DNA of 64,000 bases. Origin: Dryococelus australis. Lineage: Eukaryota > Arthropoda > Insecta > Phasmatodea > Phasmatidae. This document shows positions 47,561-59,594 of this stretch, piece after piece. How positions within the stretch are numbered: position 1 is the first letter of the stretch; the number at the start of each line of letters is the position of its first letter. The notes under the pieces are model-generated. The model worked only from the letters and a program-made list of their open reading frames with translations, searched no databases and had not been told where the DNA came from. Where the stretch lies: the NCBI GenBank assembly GCA_029891345.1, contig CM056994.1, forward strand, positions 137,956,457-138,020,456, given 5' to 3'. A program made the position numbers and the translations under genes.

Positions 47561-48539
47561 TTAAGTGTCATCATTATAATAACTCAAAATTATACGAATA
47601 ATATATGGTGCACTAACATATGCAGTGCTTGATACGTAATTATATAATAAAAATTTATATAATTATACTAAAAAAATACTATTAATTGATATTTCAAACC
47701 ATATGTACTGCATTACGAAGACTGTTATGTTTTGGAAACGTGTTGTATAAGAAATCTGTACGAAAATTCAAATCATGCAATTCAAACTAAATGTAATTGC
47801 TAATACCAAAGAAATATGCATATTTAACATTGCAGTACCAACTCAATGCAGTTGTAAATGAGAAAATTCAGAAAATGTGATACTTTGCTAAGAAATATTT
47901 TAATTTTGTGTAAAAGTAATTTAATTCATTAAGGATATCATACTTACTTTAGTAAAATTACTTTTTAATATCAAATCTGACTATTTGCCTTGTTCGTATA
48001 GCTTTCCCACTAGGGTGGGGAGGGGAGTGTCGGCTTATATAAATATGCGCAGTAGCACTGCTCACTATTGTTCATCCATCCGCCAAGGGGTGTGAACTGC
48101 CTCTCCGGGAGGGTATTCCGAGTCAGCCGGCTAGGAGGGATGAGATATAGTGTACTTCAGTTTAGTGCTGATGATTAGTTCTTGTTAGAACTGCTCATTT
48201 TTTGTCATTGAAAGGTTATGCGGATTGTCTTTTCAGAACTTCCGCACAAATTGAAAGTTAAGTTCCCTTTAGTTACGTTAGATTTGATTACAAAAAAATT
48301 AAGTTTCTTTAGGGCTAGGAGAACACAGATTACCAGTCGCCCCCTACCTCCCTGGCCTAGTTTCTGGTAGAGAGTAGACGATAGGATGGAGGGGTTTTTG
48401 ACGAAACACACCTGCCAACAGAGTGAGGTACACTGTAAACACACTGTACACCTCTCTGTGAACAGCAGAAATGGCCAGCACGAATGCAGCCATGGAGACC
48501 AGAGTCTAAGTGAAGCAGGATAACATAATTGCGAATTTT

Positions 48540-48660
48540 TGCTATTTCTATTAGGATTGTATTAAATTAGTATAACTTTGTTTTTATAAATCCTTTTTTC
48601 GCTATTTCTATCAGAATTTTATAAAATAAGCATAACTTTTGTGGTATTTGCAATTTTTTC
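48540..48660. repeat. Two tandem 60-bp repeats
   Basis: GCTATTTCTATTAGGATTGT at 48,541 recurs as GCTATTTCTATCAGAATTTT at 48,601, each followed by a similar TATAACTTT segment. Confidence 0.8.
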
Positions 48661-48884
48661 TTTTTGGATTTCATTGTATTTTACCAGGAGTATTTTTTAT
48701 TTAGTTTTGCTGCATACATTTAAATTATATTTCGGAATTTGCTATATATTTTAGATTCTCTACCAGGTTTTTGTAAAATCGACTATATTTTAGAATTTCT
48801 TCGCGAATTGCTTAACTTTTCTTCGGTTTGCTTACATATTTAAAATTTTGTTAGTTTTATGTATTGTTAATACAATCTGAGTGG

Positions 48885-49735
48885 ATGTGTAGTAGTTTGC
48901 ATGGGAGTGAATAATGGAACATAGAAAAATATTAGGGTAATATGCATAACTATGCACAGCGTGTTTGAAGAGCACACAGCCCTGTCCATGTCTATGTTCT
49001 GAATGAGTTATGGTGAAGAATGTTTGATTTGATGTGTGTGTAGACCTTGAGTACTTCTAACAAATGTGTAATGTATGAAAACTGGTTTGGGTGAGAAGTT
49101 TTAAGTATGTCATTTAACTATTTTTCAAAAATTTATTCAGCAGGTGAATGACTGCAAGTATGAGTGAGGGGAAATGTGTTGTAAGTCATTCGAGGTGGGT
49201 TCTCGATTTAGATTTGAGATGTTTTAATGGAGTTGAGAGGAAGATACTGGCTAACTGCCATCATTCTTATAATGTAAAGAAGGCAATAACAATATTAAAT
49301 ATCTAGGCCTTTTCTACATTGTTGAATACTCGCAAAAGTATGTTAAAACCATCTAGAATAAAATACCAAGTACTATGAGAAAAATTTATTGAGTAGGTGC
49401 ATAACTGCAAGTATGAGTGAAGGGAAGGTATTGTATTTTTTTTAAATTTAGTTAGTTTTATATAGTTTTAAGACATCCAGGGGAGTGAGGGTTTGTTGTG
49501 TATTTGGGTGAGAATTGTGGAATAGAGAAAAATTAAGAGGGAACTGAGCCAGATGCACCTAGCATATTCGGAGGGTTCAAAACCCTGCCCTATTCTCTAT
49601 TTTGAATGACATGTATACGAAGAGGGACGACAAATTGATGAATTAATGGACCTAAGTATTTCTAATGATATTGGAATGTATGAAAACTGGGTGGGAAGTT
49701 TTAAGTATGTTTTTTAGCTGTAAGAGCATAGATTT
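48885..49735. repeat. Diverged ~600-bp tandem duplication
   Basis: Landmarks repeat about 592-604 bp apart: ACAGCCCTGTCC (48,977) with AAACCCTGCCC (49,569), and GTATGAAAACTGG (49,074) with GTATGAAAACTGG (49,679), each followed by GAAGTTTTAAGTATGT. A shorter internal repeat (GGTGAATGACTGCAAGTATG, 49,143, and GGTGCATAACTGCAAGTATG, 49,396) has another period, so the history is complex. Noncoding. Confidence 0.7.
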
Positions 49736-50339
49736 TGTCAATTATTTAAAAGATTAAAATACAAAGTATTTTTCTAAGAATTTTTTATGTAAATTTAAGT
49801 AAATATTTTATATGTGTAGTTTTAGAGTATAGCAGATTAATTCCCCTCACAAACACAATTTTTTACATAAAAATTAATACTAAATTTTTGGTATTTTAAA
49901 ATTTGTAAAATGTTTAAAGAGTGACAAATCATTTTAATAATGTCACATTATTGAATTTTTTTACACTGCCAAATACGTTAATTTTTAACAGTGTTACGTA
50001 GTAGAATTTTTATGGTGTCATATATTTATATTTTTTTCAGATCAAGTATTTCATTTTTAACAGTGTTAGAAACTAGACTTTTTTGATGGTGCTACTTACT
50101 TTCGCTTTTTTACAGTGTCGAGATTTTCATTGTTTTAAAAATAACATTTATAGTTTTGTGTTAAACAAATCATTTTTCTAATCAAAATAAAATAACTTGC
50201 TTAAATTCAATACAACTTTAGTATTAGTATTAAATGTGTTGTAAACACAGCTTACTTGTTGAGAAGTGCGATGACCGTGTATGTCGAAATGGTAAGAATG
50301 AAGTCTAGAAGCGGTGTGCAAAGTTCTTTGCTATATAGT

Positions 50340-50920
50340 GGATTGGTAACTAAAGTGCGGCAGGCGATGTACTAGCACTAGCGAGCGACTTGCTTTGCTG
50401 ACCTGTCCGAGGAGCCGGGGGTAAGGGAAAGTGGAAGCCATAACTTTTGGGGCACCAGTTAGCGGGGAAGCACACATGTGTGGAGGCGAAAGCCGCGTTG
50501 GCCAGGGCAGGGGAAGGGGTTGGTATCTGATGTGTGGCGCTAGGCGGCCAAGCGGCCAAGCTCGCTCCTTCCTCCCTTCATCCTGCTGTTCACTCACGAC
50601 TCTACTCGTTTCATGGAACTCGCTTCACTCCTTTCACGACCATGCTTCACCGACACTCTGGGCAGCTGTGCTCAGCGCCTGTTTCTGTAAAGCACTTTAC
50701 TCTCCACTACTATTCCTCCTCGCCGCGCACATCCCAGCTCGCTCTCGTCTTGCCTCGACACGCCTCCCTCATCACTGGCCTCACTTGTTCCACAATGTTC
50801 TCTTGCCGCCCACAGACCCAGTCTATTTTATAAACAAGAACAGCTCTGATGTGGTTCAGTGCACATTGTGGGAAAAAAACTCTCTTGTGCTGTGGACGAT
50901 TCTCCATAAACACAAGTCTT
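50340..50920. other. GC-rich block inside the Polinton
   Basis: A sharply GC-richer 0.6-kb block with open frames on both strands (166 aa at 50,431-50,931 + and 88 aa at 50,597-50,331 -). None gives a recognisable protein, and openness here follows from base composition. It may be an inserted SINE or retroelement piece. Function unknown. Confidence 0.35.
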
Positions 50921-51599
50921 TAGTGTGTTAAATATTAACGATTTCGCTGTGAACTCTGTTTACATGAATATCATTTATAACAGCAAATATGGGAATGTGG
51001 TTGAACAAAATAATATACTGAGTGAATGAAAATTACATATTTTGGTTACAGGATACAAACCAAGTAGTTTTTTTCTTTTGGTGTGTTGATATGCTTGTTC
51101 AAGATAAATATGTAAAAAGGTTACACCCACTATTAAATACATGGTCCTCAAACAAGCATTGTGTAAATTTATGACCATAGACTGACAAAGTAATATATTT
51201 TATTTTTATTTTGTGTAAATAATGAATCACTCATTTCATAAAATTATATATTTTATATATTTCCAGATATATAGTATGTTTAGTGTTAAATAAAACAAAA
51301 TTTGAGTATGAAATACAATTTATTATATTCCATTTTTTTACAAAGAAACATAGTATTAATTTACATATACAAAAATCGCATTCTTCTTAATATATTTATT
51401 CACATATACAATCAATCTTCTTTTAAATAGACATTGCACTTTTAAGTGGTATAGTTGATGATGTAGTGAAGTTCATATCTGGAAAAGAAGTCTGGCGATA
51501 TGATGCAGCGAGACGAACTCAATATTCTCTCAAATATGTGAAATGGTTTAATTCATAACTGTTACTAGATGAATCGTTGATTCGCTATATATTAGACAT

Positions 51600-52880
51600 T
51601 CAGATTAAATATTAGCCACTATGTGTTGGATGATTCACACACTCTTGATGTGGCTGGAAGCTTGATTTATTCGTAGATGATATTGTGTCATTTAAATACT
51701 TTGTTGAAGGTAGCTGAGCTGAATTTATTATGATACTGAGTGTAGTCTTGCAGAATTTTTTTTTATCAGTACATCGGAGTGAGTATATTTTGGCGATTCT
51801 CGAAAGCAAGGTCTTGGGAGCTGATGAGGGTGAAGCAAGGTGAGTAATTAAACTGTGTCGGATTACATGTTTTCTTATAGGCAATAACACGGATAACTTC
51901 TGACCAGCGGTAAACTGTCTATGTCAAGAGATATCTACATCCATTTTTATATCAGTTGCAAAGTCCACCTACTTCCATGAGCACTAAATTTTTCAAGTCT
52001 TTTTGTGAGGTAAGGTACTATGGTAGAGTTATAAAGTTCTACAATATCTGTGGAATGTAGAATGGGGATAGCTTGAGTCTGAAAGTAGAAGATTTCTGTA
52101 GAGCTTTCTTCCACTGTGATGGATTTCAGATACCTACATTATATAATTACGCTAAGAGTTAATGGTCGGGGTGATGTTGTAGTCAGATTTACCAAATCTA
52201 CCTTGAACAAATTCTTTGAAAATCTTCATCATTACTAGTTTGGTCGTTATGTATCCGCCTGTCAGTAAATCTCCTAGCAAATGCCGTGGTTAGTATTTCA
52301 GAATTGAGGTGTGGCAAAATCTTCACTACCAAACTGGAAAGCGAATTACTTCCCAATCCTGGATTAAGGCAGTGATGCTTTGAAGAAATACAGTGGGTGG
52401 AGCAGTAAATTTTAACTGTGTTACTGGTTGTGAACTCTGTGGAACTATGTGAGGAAGAGGATTGGGAGGAGGAGTGGGTGGAAGGGGAGGAGGAGGATAG
52501 GGAGGAGGATGAGGAGGGGAATGAGGATGAGGGGAAGGAGGAGGGAGAGGAGGAAGAGGAGAAGGAAAACCAGTTTTGTAAATTGCGTAATGTCTCATCA
52601 AATTATCGCTTGGTGTAAATTTCCTCTGGCAAAAATCACACTGAAATTGTGATCTTGAATTTTTCATTCCACAGGTTGTTCTTTCATGTCATCGTAAGTT
52701 CCACGAAACTGTAAAATGTTTTTCCACAGAAGCGACACAGCAGATGCATTATTGTTTCCATATTGTTCTAAGTCGAAAATCGATGTGAAAATTACACCCT
52801 TTTTATAGGCAGTTAAAGTTAAATTCTGTGAACTGAAATTCGTTTTCAATCCCCACCACAAAACTTTATGTGCAAACACA
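51600..52880 (-). pseudogene. polB: Polinton polB N-terminal part: zinc fingers and Pro-rich linker (broken)
   Basis: On the - strand, 52,879-52,664 has a decayed finger. The 113-aa frame 52,667-52,326 starts with a second C2H2 finger (FQCDFCQRKFTPSDNLMRHY) and continues into a 40-residue Pro/His/Ser-rich linker, then LKFTAPP. 52,300-51,612 gives only short interrupted runs that could be the start of the polymerase N-terminal domain. Polinton polymerases of arthropods often start with such fingers. The block from the finger upstream is clearly homologous to 62,950-63,040 in the second Polinton. The + strand Glu-rich frames at 52,418-52,652 are shadows of the purine-rich linker. The catalytic domains to the left are missing. 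Confidence 0.7.
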
Positions 52881-53870
52881 TTTATATTTTATTACTGAAT
52901 GCACGTAACATTTATTTGCCAGAATGAGTTTATAATTGGATATTACAATTAATGCATTCGTTAAGTCAGTAAAACACAGAAAAGTATATTAAAACCATTT
53001 ATATCATTATGTTTTAATTACAAAGTACATATTGACAACATTAGATGTTTGCAAATGTTAGATGTTTCGATAGTAGACAAGTATTCGAACACATAAAACA
53101 CAGGATATATCAAATCATTACAATTTTTCGCCTTCTAATGTATATTGGATATTTTTATTTCACATTTGAGTATCCAGAGACACAAATATTAATTGAGTTG
53201 AACAAAGACATTTACAAAGAAACTAAAAATGTTTCTCCCAAAACATTTTGTAAAAGGTTTACTCCAGCGTGCAATTAACTTGCTAATATTCAATTTACAA
53301 ATTGATTTCTGTATGCGTGAGCACGTGACCTCATTCTTGATTTTATCCATCTTTACAAAGTGTTGGTTTGCATGAAGAAAATACTTTTATGTACTAAATT
53401 CCACTCGTCAATCCCCAATATAGTCTCATCACATATAATACAAAATTAATCTTATAATATCCACTGGTCACAGAGGGGGAGACTCATCATCTACTTTACC
53501 CCAGTCTGTTATCAACATCCAATTTAGCATTAATGTAGAGTTTTCCTTTGAAGAGAACAAGTTTGATTTATAACCAGGTGTTTTATGTAATTGTTTGAAC
53601 AACGGACAATTGTTATCTTTTTGAATATATGTTACTTTCCCATTCACACACTTTCTAAAATGTATTTTTGCTCAACTCCCCCTACATATATTTCACCATT
53701 ATGTAAGTACTTCTTGCAAATGTATTCAATATTCTCATACTCCATACAACCACTTACCCAGGTATTTCCAGTCAAAATGTGGTTTGAATCTGAATACCAT
53801 TGGGTGCCCCTCCATATCAATAATAGCTAAAATGCAAAACATTTTGTTAATACCGTGTTTCTTTGTCTAC
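52881..53870. other. Polinton interval without an assigned gene
   Basis: In the second Polinton the protease lies next to the polB fingers, so a protease would be expected here, but no adenain motif could be read on either strand. A - strand series of broken frames at 53,850-53,300 looks weakly coding and is not recognised. Confidence 0.4.
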
Positions 53871-53874
53871 AGAC

Positions 53875-55098
53875 TTAAGTCATTATCTTCATCAGCTTAT
53901 CTCTTACATTATAGCTTGCCAATCTATCATAGATTATAAATGCATAAGCTTGTTTATTTGCCAGAATTGGTGTATTTACAATAATTTCAATTTGTGAATC
54001 AATGACATTATTTCTGATAGTGTCATTTTGTTTGCTTAAATCAAATACAAATAACATTCCTGTGGTTTTAAGTGATTCAGGTTCTAGGATCGGTGAGCTG
54101 ATTTTATTATAACACATTTCCTGGAACTTTGAATACATATCAGAGCAAATTAGGAATTCGCTGTTTCCATAGTTCATATTTAAATCAGTATAGGGATAAT
54201 CTTGACTGTGTAGTTACAGTTAAATATTTTTCATATCACAATTATCGAATAATGATCTATCAGCTTTTAAACTGTTTTGTCGATTTCTTTGTGAACTAAT
54301 AATGACCAATCGTGGTTTTTCAGATGAAAAACTTGATTTCACATTCCAAATGACTTTTTGTGATGTCGGCAGGGTTGGAATTGTCTCCAAAGCCCACAAT
54401 CTGAATGCAATATCTAGATTCTTACCTTTTTCGATATATTAAAAATTTTTACACATTTGCAAGTTTTATTTTCAATATGTGGCATAATGAGCCATTCAAA
54501 AGTGTTTAATTCAGATGTTACACCTTCCTCATTATTAGCTGTCTCGTATATAGCATTCAAATGTGCATTACCGAATAGAGTAACTAATTATTGTTGAGTA
54601 GATACTATTACATCTGTATAGTCTTTAGCAAATTCAAGTATCATAGCTAAGGTATAACAACTTTTTATTTTCAATTTGTGTTTGTTTGTAGTGTACATGT
54701 ATAGCATTGCTCCACCCAGCCATCAGCACTGTATAAAAATAGTTTACAGTTCCTGAGAGATAGTTCTTTATCATGGAAGCTATTCCAAAATCTCGTGATT
54801 GGTCTATTTCAACACCATTGAGCAGATATGCAATTCTATCGATTAGATGAAGTATTTAATTTCTCACTTTTCCTGTTGTTACTAGATTAGTTGCATCGGC
54901 TGTCATTTAAATTTTTCCTCTAAACTTTAAACTTGATTTCGACGGTAATGTGCAAATATCGAGATTTTGTATAGCAATCCTTATTTCCGATAGAAACATA
55001 TACGGACCTGCTCGGAACGGTTCATATACATGTATTTCCATATTGGTGTTTGCGTCATCATAACTTATTGGTTCTTCAACATTAAGTATGTTTTCCAT
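53875..55098 (-). pseudogene. Polinton capsid-like protein A (about 400 aa, broken)
   Basis: On the - strand the gene starts at 55,098 with an acidic, Tyr-rich N-terminus followed by EIRIAIQNLDICTLPSKSSL. It runs through interrupted frames at 54,905-54,180 (LIDNC- and SQDYPYTDLN-type segments) and ends in the 100-aa frame 54,177-53,875 (LFVFDLSKQN ... YAFIIYDRL). I recognise this as the conserved arthropod Polinton protein of about 400-430 aa that accompanies the integrase and polB genes and is taken to be a capsid (jelly-roll) protein. The capsid role is inference. At least four stops or shifts break it. It is convergent in layout with the ATPase and integrase genes on the other strand. Confidence 0.65.
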
Positions 55099-55369
55099 TT
55101 CTATTAACGGTATATCCTAATTCCTTTAAAAGAAATTTGTTGCCGCATGTTAACTTTGCTGATATCTTGTTTGAAATGAACATTTTATGCTTTTGTTAAC
55201 GTCTTTTTATAGTGTCTTTCTTCGAAATACCTTTTTTTAGAAACATAGTTTTTAAATGAAGTGCCTACTTTATGACCATGTTGACTATTATAGACAATAC
55301 CCATTTTGATTATATTATACATGGAATGCTAGTGTTTATATATATTTTTCAACGTAACTGTATGGCAAT

Positions 55370-55865
55370 TTCTTTGTTTCACAAATTAATCAGTTTACCA
55401 TCTTGATCCATAGTTGTAACAACTAATTCATCCACTAAGTTAACTATTACTGGAAGATATATCAATCTATTTGGTTTTTCAATTATATAGTAACCTGGAG
55501 CCACCGCACATGTGAATTCATGTATTGTATTTGTCAATTTTCCATTCAAATATGATCTGCCTACAATATTAACATTTATACATTATACATTAACATTGAA
55601 TATATTAACCTGTTTTAAGGAGTTCTATAATTTATTAGCTGGATACACTCTCCTTTCATATCCTAACATATTTGGAATTGAATTGTTTTCTGTGAAATTG
55701 ATATCGACATTACTATACATCACACTACTAAATGTATTTGGATTTCCACGTAATCAGAAATGTACATTTTCAGTTAATGCTGCTTTAAGGAACATTTCTA
55801 AATGATCACACTCAATAGATCCTACCAACAATTTAATGTTTTTTTTTTTTTTCACCATTGTTTGA
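55370..55865 (-). pseudogene. Polinton capsid-like protein B, C-terminal part (broken)
   Basis: On the - strand, 55,860-55,510 reads SIPNMLGYERRVYPANKL in an interrupted frame. It then continues NIVGRSYLNGKLTNTIHEF, ends in LIYLPVIVNLVDELVVTTMDQDG and stops near 55,376. This is the C-terminal half of a second conserved arthropod Polinton structural protein with an all-beta look, probably the minor capsid (penton-like) protein; the name is inference. Stops at three places. It lies between capsid-like protein A and the PLA2 protein, all three reading the same way, as a late structural-gene block. Confidence 0.6.
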
Positions 55866-55949
55866 CGTTAACGATTCATTGTCTATATCAATGTTTGGTA
55901 TGCTGTTGTAAGTAACAAATTAGATTAGACTTTTTTGCATTGTCCCTCT

Positions 55950-56618
55950 AACTCTAAAGCTGGGAAATATATCGAGCGCAATTGCGTTTAGTTTCCACTT
56001 TATATCAACATAATTTACATATTGCTAAACAGTTTTACAAATACTATTTAAGACTTTCTGTGTTTCTTTCCATGTTTTGAGTTTTTCGTCCCTGGGCAAC
56101 TTTATATGGTTTAAGACATATTCCTTTATCACTTGATTTACTTGATTTAGGAAGAGCTGAAATGCCTCCCATTAGGGCTCCAAGAGTTGATAAAGTGGGA
56201 AATTTGAATAGTGATATAACTCCTTTTTTGGTTTTTTTGTTTCGTTTTGCATTTTACGCCCATAACTCTTCTAACTTTTACGTGCATAACTTTGTCAACG
56301 ACTCAAACGTCGAGCTTTTCAGCTGTTGATTTAGACAGATGCTTCTTTATATTTGCTGCATTATTGTCTAGAATTGTATACACTATATGTCTTTCTTTCA
56401 AATTGTTTTGTTCAATTGTATATTATATTGTGTTATTTACAAGTGTTATCCAAAGCATTTATTCCTTGATCGTTCCATGCTAAAAGTTGTCCAAGCTTAG
56501 TTCTGGGTCCGAAATAATTGTATTTTGGTAGGTGCAATTCAAATGGTAATTTGTTAAACAGTATTTTCAATACTCCACATCCTTTTTTCATACGTTTAGT
56601 ACGAGCCATTGTTTTCAA
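55950..56618 (-). pseudogene. PLA2-domain (parvovirus VP1-type) virion protein, broken
   Basis: The - strand frame 56,618-56,433 starts with a basic MARTKRMKKG and carries LHLPKYNYFGPRTKLGQLL, the calcium-loop region of phospholipase A2 domains like those on parvovirus VP1. It is followed by INALDNTCK. A stop (TAA, 56,435-56,433) then precedes the catalytic His, which is present (56,432-56,430) but followed by Asn instead of the usual Asp. Downstream frames to about 55,950 contain a small hydrophobic, Gly-poor stretch and a LKPYK-type basic segment. In viruses the domain helps particles leave endosomes. The calcium-loop Gly-rich core is also altered (GPRT). Dead gene. Identification is good for the domain, moderate for the gene limits. 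Confidence 0.75.
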
Positions 56619-56754
56619 CTAAGTATGAACCTATGTATAGACCAATAATTAGAGTTTTACATTAGTATGTTACCTAATACTGTTTAATTATGTAGAAATG
56701 AAAGTTAAAATAAATGTTTATCTGTTGGTAATTTAAATAGGAAAGAAAATAAAA

Positions 56755-57250
56755 TTGAACAGAAACATGGAATTCTTTTACCACCAAATTAACGTTGTAT
56801 AGTAAATGGTCCTTCTTCATGCAGAGAAACATGTGTTATTATGTCAATGTTGGAACATCCGAATGGACCTAACTTTGAAAATGTATAAGTGTTTTCAAAA
56901 ACAATACAGCAAGAGAAATAAAAACGATTAGCGACTATTTTGTCCTTAATTAAAAGAATGCTATATTTCCCTTTTACCAATAAAGAAGAAATTATAGTTC
57001 CGAAAGAAACATTACCCAATTCAGTAATTACATTGTTTGGTGCGAACCACAGGATGAAACATAATTTGAACAATAATGCAAATATGTTAATTGTGTTTAA
57101 AATGGGCAATATGAATCTACAACATATTTACAATAATCATGTTTTGGGTTATATTACATTTACAAAGTTTAAAGATATGTGTTTTGACTGTTGGAAAAAC
57201 AAGAATGGTTTTCTGGTAATTATACAAATCCTTCCGCTATAAAAAGTAAG
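56755..57250 (+). pseudogene. Polinton packaging ATPase (A32/FtsK-like), broken
   Basis: Starts after a ~140-bp divergent intergenic gap from the PLA2 gene. Frames at 56,800-56,940 give the P-loop region, then the 100-aa frame 56,940-57,242 continues with IIVPKETLPNSVIT (Walker B neighbourhood) and NNANMLIVFKMGN, ending ...CWKNKNGFLVI. This matches the short DNA-packaging ATPases of Polintons and adintoviruses, which pump the genome into capsids. The P-loop at 56,808-56,831 reads GPSSCRET, so the Gly and Lys that contact phosphate are both replaced. A frameshift lies near 56,935. About 160-170 residues are covered; the family usually has 200-250. Confidence 0.72.
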
Positions 57251-57737
57251 CTAGAGGTCTGGATTTGACAGTTTCTTACATCCCAGCAAAGAATAATGAG
57301 TATTTCAGAGTTCGGATATAACATTATAAAACACAATCATTACAATACCTGTTTAACGATAAATCGTGATAGGAATTGTGATTTGAATTGACATATATTA
57401 TTTAATGTGGATATGGCTGTGAAACATACCAATGTGGTACATAAGCATTATGTGCAAGACTTAAATACTATTGTGCTGAATGTATTTAAATCCCAATAAA
57501 TCGATATACAAATTAAATTAATAAAAATTTGAAACTATTACAAAAGTGTCTACAAATATTAGTTATAGTTCGGAAATATTGGCAAATGTGATGACTGCAT
57601 TGCAAAATATAGAAACTAAAACAAACGAACATTTGGAACATTTAAAAATGTAATAAATGAAATTATAATTGCTACAATTAGAAAATAATTTGATACACAA
57701 ATGGATGAAATGATGCAGTATATAAGTGTAGAATTGA

Positions 57738-58798
57738 TCATTGGCTAGGCAAACGGAACTGAAAAAGCAAATCGATGATTTGAAATCTCGAATAAACTAT
57801 TTTTATAATGATTTGAGCGTTAACACTGTTAGCAATTTAGACGTACTTTGGAGTAAAGTCGATAAAATTGAAAAAGTGCAGATTAGTCGACCTAGTGCAC
57901 CCACTAAAATACCAACAATTTAATTTGTAAATATAAATACTGGAACATTAATGTAAACAAAGAAAATATCTGACTCTGATTCAGAATTACATAGTCATAT
58001 CTGCTGTACAGGCGAAATATTTACAATCTAAACATGCCCAAATGGAATTGGATATCTAGCATGAAGAAATATTTAAACCTGTTATGAGTAGAATGAATAC
58101 ATTACATTCCATGCTCAATACGCTTGATAAACACCAGTGGAAATTTAATCAGAAGAGCCTATAAAGAAAAAAACCTATCTAAATTAACACACTGTTATTT
58201 ACCTATAAAACAATATTTGTCTATGTGCGATACGATATTTGGTGTAAATCGTCATGGAAATATATGGCTTCTGGGAGATTCGGTAATTAAGTTATTGCCT
58301 AAGAATAGAACTCAAGTAGGTGATTATGTGACTGATGTTAGTGAAGCATTGTTTGAATTATTATTAAAAATTCTAAATGGTTATTCCGACATATATTTGA
58401 AGAAATATAAAGAACTTATTCGTCGACCCCATGCATATAATCGTTTAGGTGATGGGAATCATCCAAAACCACATTTATTAAGCAATATTATTGGAAGTGG
58501 AATATTCAAAGGTGAAGTTGGCGATCTGATTTCTCCTGTATATTGGAACAATGATAATGAATTTGTCAACAGATTAAAACATCTAATCGTTTCGAGAAAG
58601 CCTGGTAATATTTCACACACAAACAAAATGGTTTCTATTATTGAAGAATCGACTGAATATTGTTATATTACCAATGATGTTCAGCAAAATCGCTCAAGAA
58701 CTTCACCCCCCCCCCCCCCGCCTTGCAAGGATAAGGTTTCCCAGAAGATCAGTTATTACAAAAGGTTTAAATTAACTTTTTCAAGCCGATTTGTGTGA
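57738..58798 (+). pseudogene. Coiled-coil / DUF8207-like Polinton protein, broken
   Basis: 57,741-57,923 encodes a coiled coil (RQTELKKQIDDLKSRI). After interrupted sequence the 224-aa frame 58,124-58,798 contains DTIFGVNRHGNIWLLGDSVI, then LFELLLKI, then YKELIRRPHAYNR. This order matches the conserved domain I know as DUF8207 from arthropod Polinton-associated proteins: a 'FGxRxxGxxxxxGDS' start, a middle helix, and a 'T/P-HAxxR' end. Function unknown; it usually sits just upstream of the integrase, as here. The frame ends in a poly-C run (58,707-58,720, Pro repeat) and a shift. A possible longer start lies at 57,418. Confidence 0.65.
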
Positions 58799-59594
58799 AA
58801 TGACATTGCTTTCGAAATATAATATGCGATACAAATACATTTTAACATAAATAGATGTTTATTCCAAATATGGTTGGGTTTACCTGTCAAAAACAAGACA
58901 GGGAAACAGGTCAGCAATGCAATGAAGATCGTTTGGCAAGAAAAAACGTTAAATTTGATCCAAACTGACAGAGCATCCAAATTTTTTTTTTTCACCATTC
59001 CGGAAACTAAAAACCAAATATGGTATCAATCATTATGTAATGTATTCTGATCTTAAAGGCATTTTGGTGGAACAGTTTTATAAATCGATTAAGCAGTTAA
59101 TATATAATCATTTCACATAGAAGGGAACGTACAAATGGGTGGATGTTTTACCTGAAATACTTAAATTTCATAATTCCAGATATCATAGAACTATCAAGAT
59201 GGCGCCCGAAAAAGTTACGGACTGTAGATTGATAAAAAAGTGTATACAATAATGTAAAAGTATTTGATGAGAGAAAGCAAAAGTTTAAAGTTGTTATGTA
59301 TGCATGAGTGTCTAAGTTGAATTCTGTATTTGAGAAAAAATACACTGTTAATTGGTCCTATGAAATTCGTTTACCAGAGTGTATTACCTTGAAACCTATA
59401 ATTGCCAGCATATAAAAGACAGTTTTTATGAGCATAAGTTGCAAAAAGTTAGTTCTCCAAATGAATATTTGTTGGATAAAATCAACAAAAGGGATAAAAT
59501 GGGTCATTGGTTCGATGGAGATGTTTTTTACAAAGCACACGACTCGTGGGTGAAGAATGAGGATGTTAAAAGTTTGAAATACAATGTTTTGTAA
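58770..59594 (+). pseudogene. Polinton retroviral-type integrase, broken
   Basis: Interrupted + strand frames, in order: DLFQADLCEM with the first catalytic Asp (about 58,776-58,802); DVYSKYGWVYL (58,850 onward); LIQTDRAS with the second Asp (58,960-58,980); a gap of decayed core sequence; a SH3-like segment FKVVMYA-VSKLNSVFEKKY (59,286-59,345); and a chromodomain-like C-terminus with ...EYLLDKI (59,379-59,594). This is the classic Polinton integrase layout, D,D,E core followed by a chromo-like domain. The third acidic residue is not clearly preserved. The gene ends about 140 bp before the right terminal repeat, the usual place for the Polinton integrase. Confidence 0.82.

Larger units (their letters stand above)
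45641..51600. other. Left third of the Polinton with no recognisable gene
   Basis: Position calls for the polymerase body on the - strand, but no exonuclease or palm motif could be read. Instead there are tandem duplications, a SINE-like stretch, a possible TATA box (TTATATAAATA, 48,036) and a GC-rich block at 50.3-50.9 kb. Insertions and a large deletion have probably replaced polB. Confidence 0.45.

Noticed and set aside
50431..50931. 166-codon + strand frame in the GC-rich block as a gene
   Set aside because: Both strands are open because of base composition. No recognisable domain, and the surrounding element is dead.
52418..52652. Two + strand frames rich in Glu or Arg/Gly
   Set aside because: They are shadows of the purine-rich linker; the - strand frame with a C2H2 finger is the real coding side.
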